The translations under genes were made by a program, and so were the position numbers. From an uncultured Chitinophagales bacterium (GTDB taxonomy: Bacteria; Bacteroidota; Bacteroidia; Chitinophagales; Chitinophagaceae), in contig CAMPIQ010000017.1 of assembly GCA_946886475.1 (NCBI GenBank), forward strand, positions 1 through 38,040: a DNA stretch of 38,040 bases, given 5' to 3'. The notes below the pieces were generated by a model. It was not told the origin of the DNA. It saw only the letters and a program-made list of their open reading frames with translations, and made no database searches. Numbering within the stretch: the stretch's first letter is position 1; each line of letters begins with the position of its first letter. Of the stretch, positions 7,949 to 18,400 are shown piece by piece.

Positions 7949-10900
7949 ATGTCTCAATGCAGGAACATATCGCATCCTTTTCAAAATGATCCGGGTACCA
8001 GCCAGCGTCAGAGGTTGATGCCGCAACTCTTCATTGATGCACCTAAAATTGATGGCCGTAAAATGGCTGACCTTCTTGATTATTTTGCCAAACTTGCCAC
8101 ACATATCAATTTCTATGACAAGGACCTTGCAATAAGCAACTGGCAGCCTTTCTTTAATAAAAGCATTCCATTCAAGCTGTCATACATCAGTAAATACAAT
8201 GCGCAGGTTATAGCAGGGAAATTTGATTTATACCTGTCCATTTTTAAAAAGCGTCCGGGAAAGGATACGTTGCAGCTGCTGGTGCATTATATGTACTACA
8301 GTACCATTTACCAGATCAACAACTGGCATCTTACGGTTAAAGACAGCGGCCTTCCATTTGAATCGCTTTTGCAAAAGCTGGTGCTGGACAGATTGATTGA
8401 ACCTGCTAAGAATTTTATTGCACTGGCCAACGCATCATCCAGAGAAAACTGTATCCGCAATATTGATTTTTCAGCCATAAAGGCCAATAACATCTGGAAC
8501 CTTGACGCTGCTGATTTGTTAAGAACAGATAATTCATCCCGTCCGCGCCGTGGAAGAAGGGTACGAATGGCTGGTCTGGTAAAAGAACTTGAAGCCCTGT
8601 GGCCTGCATTTAATGAAGCTGTAAGATTATTAAGCTCCGTGGCTTCCGATAGTATCGAAGAGAGCTTATATAATCAGAAGCCTGAATCAAAACAATTGCA
8701 TGCTCCCCACCTTGCACTTGTGTTTTCATTTTTAAAACTGTTTCAGCATCTTCAATCAGACCTGAATGGATTTACGCGCAGGCATCTTGATTTTTTCTAT
8801 AAAAGCGTTTTAAGGCTGGTGCCAAAAAATGCGTCGCCTGATTCAGCACACCTGGTTTTTGAAATTCAAAAACAACTGGACAATTACCTATTAAAAAAGG
8901 GTTTGTTGGTGAAGGATGCAAAAGATAAGAACAATACTGAGATACAGTTTGCATTAGACGATGAAATAGTAGTGAACAGGGCACAGGTTGAAGAAGTGAA
9001 AACCTTATATCTGCAAAAGGAACCCGCCATTGATAACAAGGATATAGAATTGATACAAGGCGTTTATATTGCCCCCGACGCCGGAAAGGCCGATGGCTTG
9101 TTGCAGGATTTTACTGACGGTAGTGGTAAGAACTGGCCAACGCTGGGCGCTTCGGTCAGTAAATTCACAAGCCCCGGATCATCAAAACCTGAATGGTACC
9201 CACAGGCAAGAATAGGATTTGTGCTGGCTTCCCCGGTGTTGCTCCTGAATGAGGGATTGCGAAAGATAAACATTCAGATATACTGTAAACATAACAGCAA
9301 ATGTTCTTTGCCTGCAGGCTTCAGTGCTATCACCCAATTTATGCCGGCCCTGCAAAATGCAATGGGCGAAACCTTTGTAATTATTTCAAAAAAGCTGGTT
9401 GCAGAAGCAGTAAAGAATGGGATATCAACAGCAACTATTGACAAACTGAACCAGTTGCTTCCGGTAATACCACGTGAGGCATGCTGTCCGGGAGAATCCC
9501 CTGACCGCCAGGACCGCATACAATTAACAAAGGATGATTGGGATAATGAGATTTTGAACACTGCGCCGCTTAATGAAAAGGAAAGTTTGATGGAATTGTT
9601 TCCTTATCGCCGTTTGTTAAATATGGCTTTCAGTGGAGAGAAGAAATGGATATCACCCGGCCAGATCAATTTATTATCCATCGAGCCTAAGGGTATGGAT
9701 TATCTCATCCGGATGAATGTGACCATAGATGCTGAACAACCAGGGATCGTTTTTTACAATAAGGATGTTTTAAAGGAAGATTTTGAAACAACATTGCCGC
9801 TGGTTAAGATTGAGCTTGATACTGAGATCAGAATAACCTATCCCGGTATGCAGGGCAGTGAACCGGAAAATGAATTTTGCTGTTTTGAAAATTGTCCGCC
9901 TTCAGGAATTCAATACATTTCATTATACCAGTTCTTCAGGGAATTGTCTGTTGAGGCAGGCACTGCTCCTGACGAAACACAGATAGAAGTTGAAGTATGC
10001 GGGTTGAAGGATATTGTTTTACAGAATGATGAAAATGTAATGGATCCTAACGGAACCGTGTATCCGTTTGGGCCAAGGCCAAAAGTTCCGGATTTTGAAT
10101 TGATAAATCCTCCGGTGATCGCCACACCAAACCCTAATCTCACAGGACCGGATTTTTATATTGGGTCAAAAGAAGTATTTGGAAAAAAATGGTCTGATGT
10201 AAGAGTGAATATTAACTGGAAGGATAAGCCTTCCAATTTCAAGGATTATTACAGGGCTTATTATACCAATCCGGCCGATCCCAATAATGATTATGGACTG
10301 GTTCAGGATAATTTCAAAATGAACCTTGCCTTTTTAAGAAATGGCCAGTGGATAGCTGAAGCAGCTAACCGGAAATTGTTTGATGTGATGCCTTCTACAC
10401 CGTTGTGCGCCAATTCATCAGCCTTCGATCAAACCATAGGTATTAGCTACGATCCGGTACTGTTGAATACGCCTTTCTTTTCTATAGATGATGCTCCATT
10501 TGAAAAACTGGAAGGAAATACCAGGAACGGGTTTATCCGGATCAATCTGCGCGACCAGGACTTTCTTCACAAGGATTATGCATTTGTGCTGGCCAGGCAA
10601 ATGATGGCTTTCGGTCGTTTTCCTGATGCACTGATTGAAGGTGCTGTGTATGTTGATGAAGGAAACTCGGTAATTGTATTCCGGAGTCTGGGTAAGGCAA
10701 TCGTTGAACTGAAAGATGAAATAAACAATTCAAAGACAGCAGCTGAAACAGCAAGAAATATAGCTGCCGCCTTAAGAGCAGTATACAATAACGCCATTAG
10801 CTGGCCGCCACCCTTATCATCCATTACAAATGCCGAACGGGATAACATCACACCTGGTGTGCATCAGGTTGAAAATGATACGCAGGCAACATTTACACAG

Positions 10901-12424
10901 GCCAGTCTTACAAAGGTCAAACTTGATACACTCCAGGCGCTGATCGATTTTTTTGATCCTATAACCGGAGAGATCGTAAAAAAACTAAGAGTACTTATTC
11001 CAAACGAACCCTGGGCACCGCTCATTAAAAATATTTCACTTGACTATAAAGCATCGGCAAAGATTGCTGATATGGATCTTATCCATCTTTATCCATACGA
11101 GAATACGCATAAGAAGGAAGAGATCACGCTAAGGCCCATGCTTTTTCCAACTTATTGCGAAGAAGGCACTTTATTCATTGGATTGAAACAACTGGAACCG
11201 GGCAGCAACCTGAATATATTGTTTCAGCTGGCCGAAGCCACCGCCAATTCAGAGGCTGGAAAGGCTGAAATTCAATGGGATTTTCTGAGCAATAACCAAT
11301 GGCTTCCGTTAAGGAATGGATTTGAAGTGTTGAACGATGCTACCAGCGGTTTAACTACCTCCGGCGTAATTAAGTTTTCTATTCCGGGAAACATCAATAA
11401 GGAAAATACTTTATTGTCCCATTCATTACACTGGATCAGGGCTTCTGCAATCAGTAATGTGATTGCCGTGAGTGAAACTATTGGCATCCACACACAGGCC
11501 GTAAAAGCAACTTTCCTTAACACTCCCGCACACGACCAGTTGCGATTGATGGAATCCATAACAGCCAATAAACTTTCCAAACTGGCTGTAGCTGATGCCA
11601 GCATTAAAAAGATTGCACAACCTTACGATTCCTTTGATGGCGCCATACCAGAAGAAGAAGGTAATTTTTATATACGGGTGAGTGAGTGGTTGAGACATAA
11701 AGGCCGGGGCATACAGAAATTCGATTATGAAAGACTTGTGCTGAATGCATTTCCTCAGATATTTAAGGTGAAATGCATCAATCATAATTTCTGGCTTAAA
11801 GCTACAAGATACCGGGTGGATGTAAATGCCGCGCCGGGTTATGTAATGATTGCAGTTATACCAGACCTCAACAAACTGGGAGCTGGTAGTTCCCTGGAAC
11901 CCAAAGTTCCGGTAAGCCTGCTTGAAAAGATCACGAATTATCTCGTTCAAAGAACATCACCATTTGCGCGTATCAAAGTTGTGAACCCGCGCTATGAAAA
12001 GATTGACATGTGCATCAGGGTAAAGCTGATAAAAGGGAAAGATAAAGTGTTTTATGAATCACAGTTGGAAAATGACCTGCGTCTTTTCCTTGCTCCATGG
12101 GCCATTGGAGAATATGATAAATTAAATTTTGGACAATGCGTAAACCGCTCCGACGTTGTGCGGTTTATTGAGGCACGGGACTACGTTGATTATATAGTTT
12201 GTTTCAGGATGACATTTGAAAGGAATTGTGATGAAGAAAAAACTGTGGAAGTAAATGAAGTATGTCCGCTTACCCCGAGGTCCATTCTGGTGGGTGGCAA
12301 TATTGATGTATGTATAGCAGAGGATGAATGCGAAAAATGGCAGGATGGAAGAGACGATTGCAGCAGGGTGTTTGATGTTACTACTGTTTTGTGCAGTAAA
12401 GTGGATCCCGGTCCGGTAGGTTAA
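7949..12424 (+). CDS. Long baseplate-J-like protein (Afp11/Pvc11-like)
   Basis: This 1491-residue baseplate wedge is, from memory of the family, distinctly longer than Afp11/Pvc11. The N-terminus has the block typical of Bacteroidota eCIS proteins (RQRLMPQLFIDAPKIDGRKMADLLDYFAKLATHINFYD, about 27-64). The C-terminal gp6/J-like region, about 1230-1430, has WLRHKGRGIQKFDYERLVLNAFPQIFKVKC, the YVMIAVIPD strand and FARIKVVNPRYEKIDM. A Cys-rich tail of about 70 residues follows (C..DEEKTVEVNEVC..C..DEC..DDC..LC). Between these lies a long region of mixed beta and helical character; residues about 505-530 contain ACCPGESPD followed by WDNEIL. It probably forms the baseplate ring with the next gene product. 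Function by family is secure; the role of the extra middle region is not known. Confidence 0.92.
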   Translation: MSQCRNISHPFQNDPGTSQRQRLMPQLFIDAPKIDGRKMADLLDYFAKLATHINFYDKDLAISNWQPFFNKSIPFKLSYISKYNAQVIAGKFDLYLSIFKKRPGKDTLQLLVHYMYYSTIYQINNWHLTVKDSGLPFESLLQKLVLDRLIEPAKNFIALANASSRENCIRNIDFSAIKANNIWNLDAADLLRTDNSSRPRRGRRVRMAGLVKELEALWPAFNEAVRLLSSVASDSIEESLYNQKPESKQLHAPHLALVFSFLKLFQHLQSDLNGFTRRHLDFFYKSVLRLVPKNASPDSAHLVFEIQKQLDNYLLKKGLLVKDAKDKNNTEIQFALDDEIVVNRAQVEEVKTLYLQKEPAIDNKDIELIQGVYIAPDAGKADGLLQDFTDGSGKNWPTLGASVSKFTSPGSSKPEWYPQARIGFVLASPVLLLNEGLRKINIQIYCKHNSKCSLPAGFSAITQFMPALQNAMGETFVIISKKLVAEAVKNGISTATIDKLNQLLPVIPREACCPGESPDRQDRIQLTKDDWDNEILNTAPLNEKESLMELFPYRRLLNMAFSGEKKWISPGQINLLSIEPKGMDYLIRMNVTIDAEQPGIVFYNKDVLKEDFETTLPLVKIELDTEIRITYPGMQGSEPENEFCCFENCPPSGIQYISLYQFFRELSVEAGTAPDETQIEVEVCGLKDIVLQNDENVMDPNGTVYPFGPRPKVPDFELINPPVIATPNPNLTGPDFYIGSKEVFGKKWSDVRVNINWKDKPSNFKDYYRAYYTNPADPNNDYGLVQDNFKMNLAFLRNGQWIAEAANRKLFDVMPSTPLCANSSAFDQTIGISYDPVLLNTPFFSIDDAPFEKLEGNTRNGFIRINLRDQDFLHKDYAFVLARQMMAFGRFPDALIEGAVYVDEGNSVIVFRSLGKAIVELKDEINNSKTAAETARNIAAALRAVYNNAISWPPPLSSITNAERDNITPGVHQVENDTQATFTQASLTKVKLDTLQALIDFFDPITGEIVKKLRVLIPNEPWAPLIKNISLDYKASAKIADMDLIHLYPYENTHKKEEITLRPMLFPTYCEEGTLFIGLKQLEPGSNLNILFQLAEATANSEAGKAEIQWDFLSNNQWLPLRNGFEVLNDATSGLTTSGVIKFSIPGNINKENTLLSHSLHWIRASAISNVIAVSETIGIHTQAVKATFLNTPAHDQLRLMESITANKLSKLAVADASIKKIAQPYDSFDGAIPEEEGNFYIRVSEWLRHKGRGIQKFDYERLVLNAFPQIFKVKCINHNFWLKATRYRVDVNAAPGYVMIAVIPDLNKLGAGSSLEPKVPVSLLEKITNYLVQRTSPFARIKVVNPRYEKIDMCIRVKLIKGKDKVFYESQLENDLRLFLAPWAIGEYDKLNFGQCVNRSDVVRFIEARDYVDYIVCFRMTFERNCDEEKTVEVNEVCPLTPRSILVGGNIDVCIAEDECEKWQDGRDDCSRVFDVTTVLCSKVDPGPVG

Positions 12425-12440
12425 AAACAATTTCTATTTC

Positions 12441-15400
12441 ATGGCGAATGGTAATACACATACCAGGTCTATCCTTAAAAATGATCCGGCTTTTGAAGGC
12501 CTTGATTTTGCCAGTCTGCGTGCAGAAGGCATTAATCACCTTGCAGAATTTTCGGGTAAAATCTGGACCGACCACAATGTTCACGACCCTGGCATCACCA
12601 TGCTGGAGTTGCTTTGTTACGCTTTAATTGACCTTGGCTACCGTACAAGATTGCCGGCAGAAGATGTATTAAGCAGGGATCCTTCAATACAAACAGCTGA
12701 TGATAATTTTTATACACCTGCACAGGTACTTACCTGCAATCCGGTAACAATTATGGATTTCAGGAAGCTTCTGATTGATATCAAAGAAGTAAAAAATGCC
12801 TGGGTGGAAGTGCACGAAGAATGGATAAACTGTAATGCAGACCAACCGGCTTCCATTAGCGTCGCTTTTAATTCTACCGGCGATGTTCGATCCTGCAATA
12901 CTTTTCTGAACGGTCTTTACAAGGTATATATTGAATTGTATAGCGGACCTTATGTGCCAGAATTTAAATGGACTAAAAAAGAAAAGGCGCAAATTGAGGA
13001 AATTGTGGAAAAGGTGAGGTCAGTTCTGATGGCTCACCGCAATCTTTGCGAAGACTTCGTTTCCATCACCATACTATGTAAGGAAAAAATTGGTGTGTGT
13101 GCTGACATTGAACTTGAGCAAACTGCAGACGCTGAAAAAACCTATGTGGAAATTATTGAGGTGCTCAGAGCTTTTTTTTCACCCGATCCCCGGTACTATA
13201 CTTTAGCGCAGATGCTGGAAAAAGGGAAGCCCATTGACGAAATATTTGCCGGGCGTCCATTTTTAAAAGAAAGTCACGGTTTTGTAGACGCAGGTGAACT
13301 GGAAGGCATACCATTCCGGAAAGAAATACATGTTTCTGATGTTTACAATGCATTATTTGGAATCAAAGGCATACGTACCATCAAAAAACTACGCCTGCGG
13401 AATTGTAACAGCCCGGATAATTCAATTCCCGGTGAGTGTGACTGGAAATATTTTCTGCAGGAAAACCATACAGCTGAATTTTCCCTGGAATGCTCAGGTT
13501 TGCGTTTTAGTCGTAATTCAATGCCTGTTGGTGTAAATGAAAACAAGTACAGGGATTTTTTCCGGCTGAATTATTCCTTCTCCGGGAAAATTTTACATAC
13601 TGCGCAGTTGCCTGCTTTGGATCTGCGCATACCCTCAGGAATTTATCATGCTGATCTTGGAAAATATATTTCCATTCAAAATGAGATGCCAAGGGTTTAT
13701 GGTATAAGTGAAGGGGGAATTGCCGATAATGTTTCACCATTAAGAAAATCGCAGGCATTACAATTAAAAGGATACCTGTTATTTTTTGACCAGTTGCTTT
13801 CCAACTACCTTGCCCAGTTAAGCCAGATAAGAAATTTATTTGCCTTCCGGAATAATGAAAATATAAAGGCTACGTATTTTTCCTCATTACCCCTGGAAGT
13901 TCCGGATGTACAAAAACTTTTAAGGTTTGGCAGCAGTGGTTCAAATGTTGTGGGCGGTCAGGGTGATATTCTGGTGATACCTGTTCATAAAAATAAGCTG
14001 GATGAATATATAGAACAGGGTAAGCTTAAAGATGCTGATATTGAAAATGCATTTGAGCGGATAGAGTTTGTAACAGCTACTGACAGGGATGCGGCGGTAT
14101 ATGGGCTGATAGATGACCTGCAGAACAGGAATTTTACCGTGCAAACAATTGAGAACGCTAAAGGATGCTGGTTCTTTTACATTATTACCCAGTCTGACCA
14201 GGTAGCGCTGCTCAGCAGGAAATATTATCCGGATAAGAAACTTGCAGATCTTGCTGCCACCAATGTTTCCTATATCGGCACATTTATTACGAATTACAGG
14301 AAGTTTACCCATATCCAGACTTCCATTTCATCTTTTGAAATCGAATTGAATTTGTCAGATTATCCTGCCTACCTGCAACAAATGGCTGAGGATAAAACGC
14401 TTTACCTGGAAAGGAAAGCTGCATTTATGGATCACCTCTTGTCAAGATTTGCAGAATCTTTTACTGACTTTGCTTTGCTTTCCTACAATACATTGAATGA
14501 AGAAGAATTAAAGCAACAGAACATACGGCATAAAAATAATTATTTGTCATCTTATGAAAGTTTAGGACGCAACCGTGGCAGGGCATATGATTACAAGGTA
14601 AATGGATGGAACCGGCAGAATATCTCGGGGTTTGAAGAAAGAGTTAAAGCATTGGCAGGCATCAACAATTGCGGACAGGGCTTATGCCATTTTGAAGTGC
14701 ATGAATATACTGCTCAATTTTACTGGTTGGTTTCTGCGGCGGATAAGAATATTTTCAGATCTACTTCAATGTTTGATTCCGTTGCAGAAGCCGCAACCGA
14801 CCTGGGGATCTTCATAGCTTCATTGAAAAATGAAACCGTATATGAAAATGCTGTAACATCTTTTCATGATAAACCTTCATCTGTTACAGAATATGATATA
14901 AAGGAATCCTTTTACCCGGCGCAGGGTAACCATCCACATGAAACATCTGTTTTGTCTGGTCATCTGAAACAACTATTGCAGGGCACTCCCGGTACGGGTG
15001 ACATATTTGTTAGCGACCAGGTTTATAAACTTCAACTTGTAAATAACCGGAATGAAGTGATCCGGACTTCCAAACAGATCATAGAATCGCAAAGCAAGGC
15101 CTTATCGGCAACGAGGTCCTTATTAAGAAAGGTCAATGATGAAGAATGGGAAGCTGTGCATCCGGTGCAACAAAAACTGGAATTAAAAGCTGCAAAAGAA
15201 GACCCTTCCAGACTGGTGGATATTTCTCATTTTACAAAAAATGTAAGGCCCTGCCCGGAAGAATATAAATGGATATTGTGTAATGAGAAAGGCGATGCTT
15301 TATTTGAAAGCAGCCAGACCTATGCATCCGGAAAGGAAGCCGTTGAGCGTATGCTCAATGAGTTAACTTCTTTTGAAGTGAATGAAAATTCAATCAGCAT

Positions 15401-18400
15401 TTTATCAACTGAAGAAGGATCCAGGTTACAAGTTCATACGGACGATGGAATGCTTTTGGCCGTATCACCCGTTTTCAATGAGGAATCGGAAAGAACGGAT
15501 GCCATCCGGTTCATAATTGAATTTAGCCAAAAGGAAAAAAACGATAGCCAGTATACCTATAAACTCCGGGATGCCTGCCATTGGGAAGTGGCTTTTGATA
15601 ATGGCCTGGTATTTCAAAGTATGGCCCTGCTTGCAGACCAGGATAATGCAATGAATTCCTGGCGCAAGCACAGACATGCGTTCAGGGTAGCTGAAAATTA
15701 CAGCTGGGACTGGGATGAGGAAGGGCAACAGCGTTTGTCTGTAAAAGATGAAACGGAAAGTGTGATTGCCAGGTTGATCGCGGGGACTGAACAAAATGGT
15801 TTGGCAGAGGATATCTTCAATGCTATTCAGCTTTCTTTGAATGAGAAAAAATTCAGGGTTACCACAGTTAAAACGGACGAAGGGTTTGGATTCAGCTTGC
15901 GTGATAATGATGGTTTGATGCTGCTTTCAGGATATGAGGTATATAAAAGCCGAGGTGCAGCTTTCCTGGTTCTTCTCCGTGCTCTTGAAAAAGGCCGCAT
16001 GGAATCCATGTATCTTAAATCTGGTGATGAGGGAAATCACCAGTTTACGTTCTTTCTTAAAAATGATGATCAACAATTCCTTGCAGAACATCCTTTTTTC
16101 TATGATTCACCAATGGAACGGGATCAGGTTCTACACAACACAATTAGTTTTCTTCAAAACAAGCAAAGGCCTGCAAAAGAGGAAAAGCAGGATATCAGAT
16201 TTGGTTATGCTCTTGGATTTGAAGGCCGGGAATTGTTTACTTCTGTTCAGAAATTTCGCAATGCGCGGGAAGCTTCGGAAAATGCCACCCAGGTTCTGAT
16301 CCTGGCATCGTTAGCTGAAAATTACCGGTATGATAAAGAACCCGCCTCTGGCGAATATATATTGATGATTACCCAGGGCAACCAAGTATTGGCGAAACTG
16401 CCGGACAGCTATGCAAATGAAACGATTGCGGAAGGAGCAATGAGTGAGATAATTCAGGCAATCGGTTCACAGATGTACCATGTTCAACTGCAAACAATAG
16501 ATTATAAATGGCAATTCCGTATATCACTTGGTCTTGGTAATAACCGCGCACAATTTCAAAGCGATAATGAATATGATAATCCGGATGATGTGCTGACAGC
16601 TTTTAGTAAGATGTCGATGGACGTAAATAGCCTGAAGATCCATAGATCCGGTGAGCAGGTACAGCTCACTTCAAAATTCAGGATCAATAAGTTGCCTGTC
16701 ACGGCATCAGCCTTTGACATGCAAAGTGGAGCATCAGCAGAAACGGCACTTGCAGTTTCACAGGCGCTATATCAGCTTGTAACAAGTGAAAACAAAAAAG
16801 CCTTGCAGCGATGGGTTAAAAAAGATGAATCAACAGGGCAGGGCAACTGGGTTTACCGGCTGGTGAACAAAGGGGACTATTATGCTTACCATTTGAATTG
16901 CAAAGAAGGGAAGGACTATTCTTCGCAATACATAAAAAGCCTGCATGCTTCGGTGAATGGCCAGCCTGATTATTTGTTATTGTGTCATGGTCCTGAGATC
17001 GTGCGTAAAAGAAAAGACCCGGTTACAGGTATCATCACCTATCATTATTTAATAAAAGCACGGAATATTTTCTATCCGGCAGATCCTGGTAAGGAGCTGG
17101 TGTTATTTATCAGTACCCAGGGATTTGTTTCACATCAGGATGCTTTACGATCTTTCGAAGATAATTACCTGTTGATCCTTAAAAGAGCTTCAAAGTCGTT
17201 GCACTACGGAAATGACAGGTTTATTTCACTGACAGAAATCATCAGGGATGATGGTGCATGCCGTATGAATGCAGATCCTGTTGTGTATGTACCGAAGGAA
17301 ACGCTTGAAATATTTTTTGGAAGCGATACAGATAAAACTATAAAAGAACTGGTGGAGATGGCTAAGAGCTATCCAATCCGCCTAAGTGGTAAGAATGGAT
17401 ACAAGTTTAGTTTTTACGACTATAAAAAGAAGTTCAGTTATTTTATAAGTTCAGCCATCTACCAATCGCCGGTAGAGGCCATGAAGGCATTTCTTATATT
17501 GCTGGTTCTGATAAAAAGCAAAAGGAACTTTTATCATTACTGCGATCCCGATACGGGAAATACATTCATAGTTATACGGGAAGTGTTATTGGAAAGCAGG
17601 CGCCGTTTTCTTACACAGGACGATGCATGGGGACAACATGGCCTGGAAAAACTGATTGGCGTCTCCCAAACAAAAGAGGCATTTCATATTTCAGTGAATC
17701 CGGATGATTGTTGTTTTTCATTTTTTGTGGCCTGCAAATCAAAGATCATCCATCCATGTACCTATGATACCCAGGCCTCACGGGATAAAGCATTGCAAAA
17801 ATTAAAAAAAGATTTTTCAGATTATCAATTGCCCATTCTCCCTGAACTAAAACCTTCTTCCGGTCAGCAGTTTGAGATCTGGTATAAAGGGAAATTACTG
17901 GCTATGCTGCCCTCCGATATGCAGGATCTTAAAAATGGAATATGCCACTCCGGATTATTTGACCTGCTAGAAGCTATATTGAACCTTGGGCCATGTGTTG
18001 ACATTGACCGGTCAGGAAGATTTGTGATAGCTGATGAAAATGATAAGGTATTGGCTTACCTGGACAATCCTTTATTTACCAGGGAAGAATGGATCAGCGA
18101 ACTGGTTGATATGGCCGGCCATTTCCCGGTATATAGAAAAGACAACAGTTATTATTTCAGGATACCTTATCCCGGAAAACCTGAAGATGTTACATTGGCC
18201 GATCCATGTGGATGTGGTGAACAGCTGCCAACTGAACCGGCATCGTGTTATACAGCATGGAGCGGTGGTTGCTATAATAGTTGTGAAGAAGCATTTGCCG
18301 CTTTACATTCTTTACGTGAAAAATTCAGGAATGAAAATAATTATCATCCGGTTTTTGATTGCATATGCGGGTCGTACCGGATTGAATTCATAGAAGAAGA

